DNA from: Bursaphelenchus xylophilus
Taxonomy: Eukaryota; Nematoda; Chromadorea; Rhabditida; Aphelenchoididae
Assembly: GCA_904066235.2 (NCBI GenBank)
Contig: CAJFCV020000006.1
Span: 10,726,001-10,790,000 of the forward strand
Length of the DNA stretch: 64,000 nt
Reading direction: 5' to 3'
Below, piece after piece: positions 1-11,035 of this stretch (position 1 is its first letter; each line of letters starts with the position of its first letter). A program made the translations under genes and the position numbers. Below the pieces are notes generated by a model that saw nothing but the letters and a program-made list of their open reading frames with translations, searched no databases and was not told the DNA's origin.

Positions 1-40
1 ATTAGGATGTATTTTAAGTTCATATCGACGATCAATAAAA

Positions 41-200
41 AAAATTTTGGGTCCCACCACGAAAACTTGGAAATCAAGAAAACCTTCAGGAAAAGCAAAA
101 AAATTGAAAAAAATTAGCTCTGACAACGTAAAAAGTTAAAAAGCGGCACAAAAAACGTCTTCCGTTATAAAAATTTTGGGTCCCACCACGAAAACTTTTC
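41..200 (+). repeat. Two copies of a short interspersed repeat, GGGTCCCACCACGAAAAC
   Basis: The 18-mer GGGTCCCACCACGAAAAC, preceded by AAAATTTT, occurs near 50-67 and 178-195, and a third time near 6937-6954 in an intron of the one-PDZ LAP gene. It contains the 8-base palindrome-like GGGTCCCA. No function is evident. Confidence 0.55.
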
Positions 201-213
201 AAGATTTTCTTAC

Positions 214-2112
214 CGTTAGCCTTGATGCTCCTCGCCGTCAAAAGCATGTCCATGGCCAATTTGTCGTTGATGCTTCGGCCCAATGGGATGCCTGGCGTCG
301 AGCAGAAGAGCCCCACTTTCAAGCTAAAATACGAATTCAAAAAAAAAATATTCTTCGATTTTGGATAAATTTTGGCCTAGATTTTATCTATGGGCCATAC
401 ATGAAGTTCTGAAAATTTTAGCTCGCGCTTTCAAGAGAGCACCGAGATATTCAGCAATCTTTTTTCGGTGAGAGACTATGGAAATAGGGAGACGGTCAGA
501 GAAAAAAAAACGTTTTTTGGCCGTATCTCTGCAACTTTTCTGTCAAAATTATAATGTTTTTTTGACAAAACATTGTACTAGGGATTCAAAATAAACTCAC
601 AATTTTTCTATCCGAAATTCTCAAAAAAAAAAAAAAAGATTAATCGATTTTTTTAACTTTTCGACCTAAAAATCTCGAATATTTCTGTAAAACGCGAGTT
701 AAAAATTTAGCAAATATCGAAAAAAAAATTATTAATTTGTGCCAACTTTCATCAAAATCTAAACCTCAAAATTTGGGGTCAATTCAAATTTTCGCAGGCC
801 AAAAATCCAAAAAATCCAAAAAAAATCTCACCCAGGCACGGAGAAGTGTGATTCCTCGCTGGCAATGACCACATCGCAAGTTGAGACCAATTGGCAGCCA
901 GCGGCACTGGCAATTCCGTTCACTTCGGCGATTACTGGCAATTGCATCGCTCGGATCAGGGACATCAACTTGGTGCATTCGGAGAAAATCTCCACGTGCT
1001 TGGAGAATCCGTTCTCATCGGTCTGGAAATGATTTTTTATTGAGATTTCAAAGGCTTGACATCAGCTTAGGAAAAAAATTTTTCGAATTTTGAACTGACG
1101 TAAATTTTTTTTAAAAATCCATGGGGTATGGAGTTACAGGTCGAGACACATATCAATAAGAGGAGATGTGACAAAGCTGAACGCAAACAACCAGACCAGT
1201 TTTCACGAGGAAAGTACTTCTATGGGGTATGGAGTTACAGGTAGAGTCATATATCAAAAAATTCGCGAAATTTTTCTGATTCAGAATATGCAAAAATTAG
1301 CTGCCTAATTTTGGTTTGTAAGGGTGAAAAACCCTCGGAACTTTTCTCGCAACACCTTGAAAAACCGCCTTTTTTACATTGGAACTACTAATTTTAATTC
1401 CTTAAAAGGTGTAGTATAAATCAAATTTGATATTTTAAGGTTTGTAAAGATATCAGAGTTTACTTTAACTCAAAAACAAGCTTTTGATTTGGTAAAAATT
1501 TGGTCAAAAAGGCATTTGCGTGGTGTTTCGAGAAAAGTTCCGAGGGTTTTTTCACCCTTACAAACCAAAATTAGGCAGCTAATTCTTACATATTCTGAAT
1601 CAGAAAAATTTTGCGATTTTTTTGATATATGTCTCGACCTGTAACTCCATACCCCATAGAAGTACTTTCCTTGTGAAATATGACCTTTTCACTTGGAGAG
1701 GGAGGTATTTTGCTGCATTTTTAATGCTTCCCGGACACAAAATGTACGTTTTTTGCCAATGGAACAGGTCTGCTACTGCATCACCTCAAACCCCACTCAC
1801 CAGCTGTCTCAGGTCGTGTCCGGCGGAGAAAGCGGGCCCTTCGCCGGCCAAAATCACGGCGCGAACCTTGTTGATTTTGTCGATTTGACTCAATTCCTCC
1901 CTCAACGTCTTCATCAGCTCCAACGAGAGGGCATTTCGGTTCTTCGGGGAGTTCAAGACCAGTCGGACCACTTGGTTTTCTCGGTAAATTTCGCGGCCCA
2001 AAGGCTCGTCCAGCTTCGGGGGCTCCACTTTTTTCTTTTCTTTTTTCTGCGAGCAGCTGCGCAGGGAGAGCCAGAGGGGCGATTGGTGGGATCGGCGGAC
2101 AAAAAGGGACAT
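214..2112 (-). CDS. ECHDC3: ECHDC3-like crotonase-fold protein, mitochondrial; 3' part lies off the window
   Basis: Coding exons read right to left: 1801-2112, 832-1022 and 214-323, joined at GTGAGT/TTTCCAG, GTGAGA/TTTTAG and a final GTAAGA donor, in consistent phase; about 204 residues are present. The start at 2112 was chosen because TTTCCAG at 2120-2126 lies 7 bases upstream (likely trans-splice acceptor) and because MSLFVRRSHQSPLW is Arg-rich and acid-free like a mitochondrial presequence; an in-frame ATG at 2136 precedes that acceptor. Family marks are SPKNRNALSLELMK, the oxyanion-hole segment GEGPAFSAGHDLRQL, NGIASAAGCQLVSTCD and VGLFCSTPGIPLGR, matching the ECHDC3 pattern throughout. 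Positions that hold the two catalytic glutamates in enoyl-CoA hydratase (GCEL and the QPE turn) read GCQL and VPG, so ordinary hydratase chemistry is unlikely; the substrate is not known to me. Roughly 85 C-terminal residues should lie left of base 1. Intron 1 carries two inverted-repeat elements. Confidence 0.88.
405..560 (+). mobile_element. Fragment of inverted-repeat element family 3
   Basis: The run from the AAAATTTTAGCTCGCG-like segment through GAGATATTCAGCAATC, GAGACTATGGAAA and GGAGACGGTCAGAGAAA to a GGCCGTATCTCTGC end matches one arm of the foldback element at 25696-26275 and relatives at 50370-50540 and 52480-52640. It lies in intron 2 of the ECHDC3-like gene. Only one arm is present. 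Confidence 0.6.
1200..1679. mobile_element. Foldback (MITE-like) element, family 1, copy 1
   Basis: Two arms of about 155 bases (1200-1358 and 1520-1679) are near-perfect inverted copies, beginning AGGAAAGTACTTCTATGGGG on the left and ending with the complement on the right, separated by a unique centre of about 160 bases. It has no coding capacity. A separate partial arm lies just upstream at 1118-1170. It sits in intron 1 of the ECHDC3-like gene; a second copy is at 4927-5249. Confidence 0.8.
1680..1795. mobile_element. Half copy of inverted-repeat element family 2
   Basis: From TTTTCACTTGGAGAGGGAGG through GCTTCCCGGA to TTTTTTGCCAATGGAACAGG this matches the right half of the elements at 19284-19542, 28441-28690 and 28729-28977. 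It abuts the family 1 element directly, so one probably inserted into the other. The end runs up to the exon 1 donor at 1800. Confidence 0.6.
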
Positions 2113-2127
2113 GGGTGGGCTGGAAAT
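2110..2127 (-). promoter_or_regulatory. Likely spliced-leader trans-splice acceptor of the ECHDC3-like gene
   Basis: On the minus strand ATTTCCAG is followed by CCCACCC and then ATG. A consensus worm acceptor with no donor needed upstream, only 7 bases before the start, is the usual appearance of an SL addition site. It favours the start at 2112 over the one at 2136. Confidence 0.5.
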
Positions 2128-3379
2128 CGGGAGCATATTGATTTAGGGGTCAAAAAATGTAAAAAAACTTTTTTAATTTTGCAAATTTAAATCCAAATTT
2201 GTTTGATTTTCCAATGATTTTAGGATTTCAATAAATTTTTAAAAGGAATTTGGAAAACGAAACGTATTTTACAAAAAAAAACAATAAAATAAATATCCAA
2301 AATTTAAATTCTTTTTTGCATTTTATGTTGCCTTATTAAATTTAAATTTCTAGTACTCACAAGATAATACTCGTATTTTACCAAAAAACCAATAAAAATT
2401 TTTAAAAAATTTTAAAAAATTGTCATGTAAAGTACGTCGAGACAGCAAAATGAGTCACTAAAGCTGAGATTTAGACCCCTAGAAGTGTCATAAACCGTCT
2501 GAAAATACGCCTAACGTATTTTAAAAATCACCTTCACTCTTCTTAACCACATTCTTCCTCATTTTCCACAATTTTTCTACCAATTTCGAGCCTTATTGTC
2601 CGGGTAATTCAATTTTTCGACGGTTTTCTCAAATTTTTTGAACTTTTTTTTTTAAATCGTATAATCCGGCTCCACAACGCATTCTACATACTTGACACAA
2701 TTCTACTTCGTATTTTACCACAAAAAAAATCAAAAAAATCAAAAAAAAAATTTTTTTTTCAATATCAAAAAAAAGAATCCAAATTTGGCTAAAAACCAGT
2801 GCAAACTAAAAAAACAGCGCTTCAAATTTGCCACAAGATTATTTATTTTTTCATTACAACATCAAAAAAGAGTCAAAAACCAATAGTTTCGTTAGACAAT
2901 AGGACATATTCGATATTAAAATTGCAAGTGAAATGTGATGTGTGTGGTGGGAAAAGCTCCTGAGGTGAGGTCGAGGGTCATATACAACACATATAGTATA
3001 ATATTTTTGTCTATACAACCGCTAGGATGAATAAAATCGGAAAAAAGACGAAAAAGTCCAAAATCTAGTTAAAAAGTTACCGTAATCCAAATTACAGTAA
3101 TCTGATGGAGGAATTTACAATATTTACCGTTATTATGAGGGAGAAGACGTTGGAAAATGGGAAAAAATAAAGGAAAAGGTGTCAAAATTGCATGTGTAAG
3201 GTCAAAACTGACCTAAAGTAATATCAGAAATCGATGGAAATGGGTGGGCCAAGGTCGAAAAAGCTCTGAATAATCGTATTTCAGCTCAAAACGGATGAAA
3301 CAAATTTTAAAAAGTCAAATTTCCTCCAAAAATCGCTAAAATACGACTTTTTCCGACTTTTTGAAATAAAAAATTTAAT
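2128..3379. other. Spacer between the one-PDZ LAP gene and the ECHDC3-like gene
   Basis: About 1.25 kb of AT-rich sequence with poly-A/T runs and scattered TTTTACCA / GTATTTTAC motifs. I see no exon, RNA gene or element boundary. The distance is larger than the roughly 100-400 bases usual between genes of a worm operon, so the two genes are probably transcribed independently. The short reading frame at 2692-2886 is a poly-Lys/Asn low-complexity frame, not a gene. Confidence 0.5.
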
Positions 3380-3384
3380 TTATT
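3379..3384 (-). terminator. AATAAA poly(A) signal overlapping the stop codon of the one-PDZ LAP gene
   Basis: The last codons read ACT CAA TAA ATT, so AATAAA overlaps the TAA stop (3380-3382). No other AATAAA is seen on this strand just downstream. If used, the 3' UTR would be only about 10-20 bases; an unrecognised variant signal further down is the alternative. Confidence 0.4.
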
Positions 3385-6300
3385 GAGTTGGGATCGGTGA
3401 ATTCGCGAATCGGTCGATTAGTTTGACCAGGTCCGCCGCCTCCATGCTTTCCTTGTGCATTGAGTGGAGCTTCGCCTGCCTTAGGGCCTGTTGTTTCTCG
3501 AAATCGGCGGCTCTTTGTTCCAACACCGAGCTCACCGTTGAGATATCCGACGGAGCTGGTGATGGGCAATCCATGGATTGATTGCGTAGGCCGTTGAGTC
3601 GGTCGTTGGGTTGATTTCCGTTTTGTCGGGGCTGTTTCGGGATATTGAGGCTGAAATTTGGAAAAATTGGGAAATTTTCGAAAATTTGATATCTAAAATA
3701 ATATCAAGCTCCTCCAAAATAATTCTCTAGGTCCTAATTATTATTGGCACACCTTTAAAACCACAAATCACTTATTAAATCGAACGTTTTTCATCAAATT
3801 TACCTTATTTTAGGGATATTAATGCTAAAATTGAAAAAATTGAGAGATTTTCGAAAATTTGATATCTAAAATAATATCAAGCTCCTCCAAAATAATTCTC
3901 TATGCACTAATTATTATTGGGCTACCTTTAAAAGCACAAAACACTGGCTAAATCGCACGTTTTTCATCAAATTTACCTTATTTTAGGTCAAAATCAGCAA
4001 AAATTTCAAAAATCCTATTTGTAATCAATGTAAATCCAAAAAAAATCAATAGCATCAACCAAACTAATACTCAAACTTTCTTTTCCCACCTTCTAAGCAC
4101 CTTATCACTCCCAAAAACCAGCATCAAAATCAAAAAATTATATTACCTTAGGTCTAATCAGCCAAAAACTCCCAAAAAATCTCAAAAATCCCCACTCCCC
4201 TCTCAAAACCTCTCTCACACAACTACTTACTTTCCATTCAACAAATCCTGAATGTCTCTGTCCATGCTGGATCCAGCTTCCTCATCGATCATGGGGATCT
4301 TATCCATGGAGACCTCTTTGTTGTTGACGACCTCCTGCCCGCTAACCAATGGTCTTTTCGGTGGTGGGTGTGCGGGGCGTTCCTGGCTTGGTCCCGCTTT
4401 CTCCTGGTTGATTCTCTGTTCGAAATGCCGTCGTTTCGAGTCGAAATCCATCCTTTCCGGGAGGCTTGTCAGTTGTGGTTTCGGCGCCAACGGAGGTGGA
4501 TTTATGTGGCTGGCGGGCAATCGACTATGGCCATTTGGGTTGGACTGACTGCTGGTTGGTCTGTGAATGCCTGAGGAAGTCCGCGACTGGCTTGGCGGTC
4601 GGATTTGGGCGTTGGATCCATGTTGATTTAATCCATGTTGATTTAGATGGCCATTAGACGAAGCCTGTTGATTTAGTAATGTCTGTTGATTATTATTCGA
4701 GTTGGCCGCGTTTTTGACAGGGATTCTGGATTTCGGTGGGACTGGGGAGGATGTGGCCAATGGTTGGTCCATTCGGTCGACGAATTCGACGTTCGAAATG
4801 GCCGGGTTCGCGGCCTGAACTTCGGCCGCCACGTCCTCGAAGCTCTTGTTTCCGAGGCTGGAGGTTGGTCGGGGTGGTTGAGGGGCCGGTTTGGTCTTCT
4901 AGAATTGGGAAATCACAAAAAGAAATTTTACAAGGAAAGTACTTCTACGGGGTATGGAGTCACAGGTCGAGAGATATATCAAAAAAAATCGGAAAATTTG
5001 TCTGATCCAGAATATGTAAAAATTAGCTGTCCAATTTCGCAGTTCAATGTAAAAATAGCATGTAGTTCCAATGTAAGAAAGGGAGCATTTGCGTGGTGTT
5101 GCGAGAAAAGTTCTGAGGATTTTTTCGCCCTTACAAACCAAAATTGGGCAGTTAATTTTTACATATTCTGAATCAGAAAAATTCTGCGATTTTTTTGATA
5201 TATGTTTCGACTTGTGACTTCATACCCATACAAGTACTTTCCTTGTCAAATTTTTACCAAAAACTTATAAATTCTTAACAACCTTATTTTCAGACCTTTT
5301 TACCCCAAAAATCTCCAAAAAACTCAAATTTTTGATATCCCCCACAAAAAACCGGTCGATAAATCCACATTCTAACAACTCTACATACCCTCATACATCC
5401 TAATCACTCTTTAAATCCCTCAAAACCCTCCATTTTTCTCCAAAAAAAAAAATCAATTTCCCCCGAAACCTCCAAAATTTCCTTACCAACGAATTCAAGA
5501 AGGTTTGGACGTCAAATTCTCCGGGATTAAGATTGCTTCTGGATCCCGACCGTCTTGGAGGGACAGGTGGGGCGTTATTTGGTTCGAACAAGTTGATTTC
5601 CACCAAGCTTGGGAGACTTCTTGCCGATGGTAATGTTGTACTTAAGAGGTGAACTTTGGGCGGCGCTGGGAGTGGTTCATTGTCGACGGAAAGTTCCAAA
5701 ACTTTTTGCTGTGCTCTCTGAGGGTCTGATGTTCCATTCTGAGTGGTTTTTGCCTCAATCGGTTGGTTCAGATCCAGCACGGAGCCGATTCTCGAGGGTG
5801 GGCGGGGCTCGGCGTCGAGTTGCGGGAAGACCGGAGCCTTCTCTTGGGGCTCTTCGGCTTCGAAGGGGATTCGTTCGATGCGAACCTCGAACTCGGCGCC
5901 TGCTTCTTCGAGGATGCGGACCGCGTCCAGTTGGTTCAGGTCCGACATTGTGGTCCCGTTCACGGCCACAATTTTGTCGTCGATTTGGATTCCGGCGCGC
6001 TCGGCTGGGCCGCCCGGACGTACGTTCGCCACGAAGATGCCTCGGGCATTCTGGAAACAGCATAATTAAGAAGCAAAAACGAAAAAAACCTATAAAATTT
6101 CAAAGAATTCCGAAGATTTTGCAAAAAATCCAAAAATTTTGCAAAAAATCCGAAAAAACTATCGAAATCAATGTGAAAACAGTTGAAACAAGATAAAATC
6201 TGTAGCTCAGAAAACTCCAATCACCTTATTTGTCATTTACAACCAATGATTTTACGGGGAAACACCATTTTCTTTGAGCTTTCGCCAAAGAACACTCAAA

Positions 6301-9300
6301 AAAGGAGGAAAATTTTGAAAAACAAGTCAAAATAAATTAAAAAAACCTTCGGGCGTAAGTCAAAAGCCGCTAAAAATATCAATTACAGTCTCCTCCTACT
6401 ATCTCACACCACATTCTGCAAAAATACTTCCAAAAATCCTACAAAATTTTAAAAAATTTTCAAAAAATCATCAAAAATCCTCCAAAATTCGAAATTTCCC
6501 AAAATTTCTCGCAAAAAATCAACGCTTGCCCCTCAAAACAAATTCCATACCTTATAAAGTTCATGATCCGAGATGCCGCCGCCAATACTCCATCCAATTG
6601 TTCCGTCGGGGTCCCTCACAATCTTGTGGAGGACCCCTCTTTCCTCGGCCAGTTGGCATTCCGCGTACTGGGAGATCGGTCGCTTCTTTAAGACCGATCG
6701 TAACGGTCTGGATTCCGTTGGATTTGGCTGCAAATACGTTTATTTTACCTTGGCCACAAATTTTTCAGCAAAATTTTGAATTTCAATTTTTGGCGGGAAA
6801 TTCAAAAATCATTTAATTTTTAAACAAATTTTTGATGGTATTATAACATTCAGAGGGTTGTAAAAGCACTCAGAACTGCTTTATTTTTCTTTACAAACCT
6901 GAGAAATTCAAAAAAGTTCATTTTTAGAAAATTTTTGGGTCCCACCACGAAAACCCTGAAAATCAGGGAAACTTGAAAAAACCTCGGGAAATCAATGAAA
7001 ATCGGTTTCTTCTCGTATTTTACCATCAACTAACGACTTTTCAACCTCAACAAAAATTTTCTTACCTGACTTTCAGCCGAAGTTCCGGCCGTTTTTCCGG
7101 TCAAATCGGCGGAATTTCTGTTGGCCCGGTTTTTCGGTGCGAATGGTTTGGGATGAGGGGTGTCGTAGCGTTGGAAGTTTCCGATCGGATATTTCGAGTC
7201 GTCATCCTCAATTGTGGCTTCGTTCGCGTTGTTGGAGAAGTTGACTCGGGCGCCTCCGACGCAAGATTTGGAGTCGGTGCGAGGTTCTGAAACAAAATTT
7301 TGAAATAATATTTTTTATGTGATAATTACCACGTATTTTACAAACTCTATTTACTTCAAAATCTGAAAAAAAAAATATAAAAAACAGCAAAAATTTGGAA
7401 AAAAATCAAAAAAAAATCAAAAAAGGCCGTATTTTACCCAAATTTTTTTACTTTAAAATCTCAAAACAGACTTCTACTAGCATACACTGTCACTTGCAAC
7501 CTTTTTAAACAATATTTTAGAACCTAAAAAAAATTTTAAAAAATCCAAAAATCTCAAAATTTCAATCAAAGAACCTCAAAAACCCTAGATTTTCCATCAT
7601 TTTCCGCCAAAAAATCACCTAAATTTATTCCAAACCAAATTTCAACCCGCGTATTTTACCTCAAGACCTCTTTTGAACCCCCAAAAATCCCATTTTCCCG
7701 GAAAATTCCACCCAAAAAATTCATTTTTCTTCATCAACTTACGATTTGAATTCTGTTCATTTTGCGGTAGATAGCAGCACGTTAAGGCCTTGATTTTATT
7801 GGGCAATTCGATTGTGGTGAGATGGGGCATTGGTGGTTGGCGGATCGAGAGCCACAGGGCTTGTAGGCCTTCCAAAACCTTGACTGTGTACGGGAGATGG
7901 TCGAGTTTGTTAAAGGTGAGGTCGAGGACGCGAAGGCTGGCCAATTTCCCGATTTCCATCGGTAATTCGTGGATTTCGTTGGAGCGGAGGGCCAAAACTC
8001 CCAATGCGGTGCAGTTCCCGATCTAAATTTTGGTAAAAAAATAGTTTTTTTTTTCTAAAATACGATTTGAAAAAATAATTTCTATCCTAAAATACGAGTA
8101 AAAATTGGATTTTAAAATGTAAAATACGGCTCAAAAATCATATATAAACTAAGATACGATCAAAAAACCAAAATTTTTTTTCTAAAATACGATTTGAAAA
8201 AATAATTTCTATCCTAAAATACGAGTAAGAATTGGATTTTAAAATGTAAAATACGGCTCAAAAATCATATATAAACTAAAATACGACCAAAAAACCAAAA
8301 TTTTTTTTCTAAAATACGATTTGAAAAAATAATCTACCTCCTAAAATACGAGTAAAAATGGTTTTTAAAATGTAAAATACGACATATATACATCATGTAT
8401 AAACTAAAATACGCCCCAAAAAAATTTTTTTTTCTAAAATACGACTTCACAAATCAATGTTCATATCGAAATACGACTTAAAAATGGACTCTTTTAACCG
8501 AAAATGTAAAAGCACTACTCTCAAAATTTTACTTTACACCATTTTCAGCAAGAAAAACATTTTTTTAATTTAAAAACTCACGGTTGAAGGTACAGTTTTC
8601 AGTCGATTGCTGCTCACGTCCAGGAAACGGAGCTTGTTCAGGTTGCCTATGCTGCTGGGGAGCTCCTAAAATGACATAAATTACTGATTTTTTTGAAAAA
8701 AAAAATAAAAAATTTCCAAAAAAAATTTTTTTTTTTTTTTTTTTCAAATTTCGTATTTTAGCCAAAAAATAAAAAAATATACACAAATCCCTCCGTATTT
8801 TACCCTCAAACTCCTACCTCCAGCAGATTTTCGCTCAGATACAGGTCCGTCAAATTGACGCATCGACAAATCGCGGGGGTCAGGGTTTTCAGCGCATTTT
8901 TCGTAATTTTCAGCACCTCCAATCGCTTCATGTTGCCCAAGGAATGCGGGAGGGAGCTCAAAGAGTTCTCACACAGGACCAACTCCACCATTTTGTCCAG
9001 CTCTCCGAGGTCATTGGGCAAATCGAGGAGGTTGTTTTGACTCAAATCGAGGGTCTGCAGCTCGCGACACTGCAAAAGTTTGTCCGGGATTTTGGTCAGC
9101 ATGTTGGCACGGACGTCCAAGCTCTCCAGACTCAGCATTTTGTCCATTTGGGCGGGCTGAAATGCTTGAAATTAGAAAAAATTGAAAAATTTTTGAAATT
9201 GCACAGTGCAAAAATTTTTTTGGTAAAAATTTGATACTTCAAGTTAATTTTTTTAAAATTTAACTTGAAATATCCTTGTATAGGCACTGATTTTTCATAG

Positions 9301-11008
9301 TGCAATTTTTTTACAAAAATTTGCCGCACTGTGCAGTCAAATACGAAAATTTTAAAACTGCACTGTGCAGAAAATAAACGTCCAAAAAATCGCACCGCGC
9401 GCTTTACTTTATAAAAAAAAATTTTTTATATATTTTCTAGAGGTCTAAATTTATCACTGTGCAAATTATTTCATAAAACACCATCGCACTGTGCGGTCAA
9501 AAATAACTTTGATTCATTGCACAGTGCAAAAAATAATTTTTAGTAAAAATCGCACAGTGCGTAATTTTTTACAGTCATAGCTGCATAGTAGGGCAAAAAA
9601 TCACAGAATCTACCTATACAAACCAGTTCATCCTCAAATCTCATCGCAATTTGCAGATCCAACAATAATTTCTAAATCTGCACAGTGCAAAAAAAAGTCA
9701 ATCTTCAAAATCTCCCTTACCAATTCAGTAATGTGATTCTCGCACAAATCCAAGACCTTCAGCTTCGACAATCGAACAATTGAGTTGGGGAGACTGGAGA
9801 TGTCACATTGACTGGCATCCAGATGTTGAAGATTGACCAGTTGATCAATTTCAGCTGGTAGAGTCGTTGTGGAAGTCTCAGAGATGTTGAGAGTAGTCAG
9901 TTGAGTCAGATTCATCACACTCTTGGAGAGTGAGAGCATGTTGTTGCTCAAGTTCAGGGAGACCAAGTTCACGCATTGTCCAATCTGATCCGGGAGGTTT
10001 ACCAGGTCTAAAATTTGAGAATTTGAAATTTCAGCAAAGTGAAAAAGCAATTGGAACCATCTACGCGTATTTTAAAACCATGATCAAGGCAAAAATTTAC
10101 GTCTAAAGTCAAAAAAACATTAATTTTAAAAATTCCCGGAACTAAACTTTGAAAAATCAAAATTTTATGATGTTATTCATCACAACCAAGATCGAATTTG
10201 ATCTCAATACGACCACCAGACCCTATAGAGTCTATTAAAACCATTCTCCATTAAAATACTTCCTGTTCCATCAAGAATTCATCAAAATTCTAAAATTTCG
10301 TCTAGTACAATATAAAATCTTCTAGTTTTTCTATTTACGTGAAAACCTCTTGCAAAATACGATTATCAAGTTTCCCATCACTTCCTCCACCTTCATCAAG
10401 CTTCTTTATGCCTAAAATTCGCAAAATCCAAGGAAAATCTTACCATTTTTGCTCAAATTGAGGACCATCAAGTCACCGAGCAATGAAATCTCCTCGGGCA
10501 AGTTCTTGATTCTGTTTTCACTGACATCGAGCTTCTTCAATCGAGCGCAACGGAACAGTTCCTGCAAGAGGAATCTCAGAAATCGTCGGAAAAAAGAAAT
10601 TTCGCGAAATTTTAGGTAATTTCCAGAAAATCCGTCATTATGACGTCGTCAGAATGTTGAGATTTGATCAAAATTGAAATGCATTTGTAAAATACGCTAG
10701 GGTGTTGAGGATTTCAATGCTTTTTATCCGGCTACCCTCAAATCTCAGGTATAAAAACATTAATTTACCCGTCGCGATGACCGATTTTCTGGAAATTCGA
10801 GAATTTCTCGTTGAAATCGAGAAAAACGTGGGGGAAAACTCACTTGTGGAAGGACTTCGATAAAATTCATGCGCAAATTGAGCTCCTCCAACGTCTTCTT
10901 GGCCTTGATCACCTCCTTCGGCAGATCGGATAAGTTTTTTCCACTAAAATCCAAAGACTCGACCAGCTGGCCCTTGCAGGCGAACAACGGAACACAAAAG
11001 AACTTCAT
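3380..11008 (-). CDS. LAP-family scaffold with 16 LRRs and one PDZ domain (let-413/scrib paralogue)
   Basis: Exons right to left: 10844-11008, 10444-10561, 9721-10007, 8818-9156, 8582-8665, 7743-8022, 7066-7286, 6551-6727, 5487-6050, 4231-4898, 3380-3650. All junctions have GT/AG ends and keep phase; total 3174 nt, 1057 residues. It starts MKFFCVPLFAC, the short Cys-rich start typical of LAP proteins (a palmitoylation site in relatives). Sixteen LRRs (LxxLDLSxNxLxxLP) span residues about 22-400, followed by a divergent LAP-specific domain, a conserved box with GGARVNF and FQRYDTPHPKP (about 432-470), one PDZ (about 530-617), a disordered Pro/Ser/Asn/Gln region, and a charged C-terminus (ADFEKQQALRQAKLHSMHKE) likely to be helical. 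LAP proteins are membrane-associated polarity scaffolds. The gene lies head-to-tail downstream of a four-PDZ paralogue at 25.3-41.4 kb. The hallmark LWLSENQ of the LAP domain reads LWLSIRQ here, so this copy is the more diverged one. Confidence 0.88.
3655..3995. repeat. Two-unit tandem repeat in the last intron of the one-PDZ LAP gene
   Basis: Two units of about 172 bases share TTTTCGAAAATTTGATATC, CAAGCTCCTCCAAAATAATT and TTTTTCATCAAATTTACC. They lie wholly in the intron 3651-4230. No coding potential. Confidence 0.7.
4927..5249. mobile_element. Foldback (MITE-like) element, family 1, copy 2
   Basis: Starts CAAGGAAAGTACTTCTACGG and ends with the inverted CAAGTACTTTCCTTGTC, with inner arms matching the copy at 1200-1679. 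The centre is shorter, so this is an internally deleted relative. It lies in the intron 4899-5486 of the one-PDZ LAP gene. Confidence 0.75.
5871..6634 (-). other. Single PDZ domain of the one-PDZ LAP protein (two exons)
   Basis: Residues VLHKIVRDPDGTIGWSIGGG (exon 6551-6727) provide the first strand and the carboxylate-binding loop, here GWSI rather than the usual GLGF/GLSI. The following exon (5487-6050) gives GIFVANVRPGGPAERAG, DKIVAVNG and the AVRILEEAG helix. A Trp in the second loop position is unusual and may alter peptide choice. The domain is split at the same place, just after the GGxxx turn, as PDZ1 of the neighbouring gene. Confidence 0.85.
8040..8500. repeat. Tandem repeat of about 122 bp in an LRR intron
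   Basis: Three to four units, each with CTAAAATACGATTTGAAAAA, CCTAAAATACGAGTAAAAAT, TGTAAAATACGGCTC and AACTAAAATACGA, so the TAAAATACG core occurs about four times per unit. The array lies in the intron 8023-8581 of the one-PDZ LAP gene. Confidence 0.8.
9200..9720. repeat. Cluster of GCACTGTGC/GCACAGTGC palindromes in an LRR intron
   Basis: GCACAGTGC, GCACTGTGC and close variants (GCACTGTGCGG, GCACCGCGC) recur roughly every 40-60 bases in the intron 9157-9720. The flanks are A/T homopolymer runs. The same 9-mer recurs in many other places in the window. Confidence 0.75.
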
Positions 11009-11035
11009 CCCGACCTTGGCATTCCTGAAAACCGA
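11005..11035 (-). promoter_or_regulatory. Likely trans-splice acceptor and leader of the one-PDZ LAP gene, with a tiny upstream ORF
   Basis: GGTTTTCAG ends at 11025 and is followed by a 16-base leader (11009-11024) before ATG at 11008. The leader holds its own ATG, giving a five-codon frame whose TGA overlaps the LAP start as GGATGA. That would be a natural place for leaky scanning or reinitiation if the site really is the 5' end of the mature mRNA. Confidence 0.45.

Noticed and set aside
4252..5171. Several + frames up to 161 residues
   Set aside because: Antisense shadows of the large C-terminal exon (4231-4898) of the one-PDZ LAP gene plus the foldback element.
7101..7295. Minus frame reading NLAPTPNLASEAPES
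   Set aside because: Wrong frame of a true exon; the correct phase gives GGARVNF and FQRYDTPHPKP, matching the paralogue.
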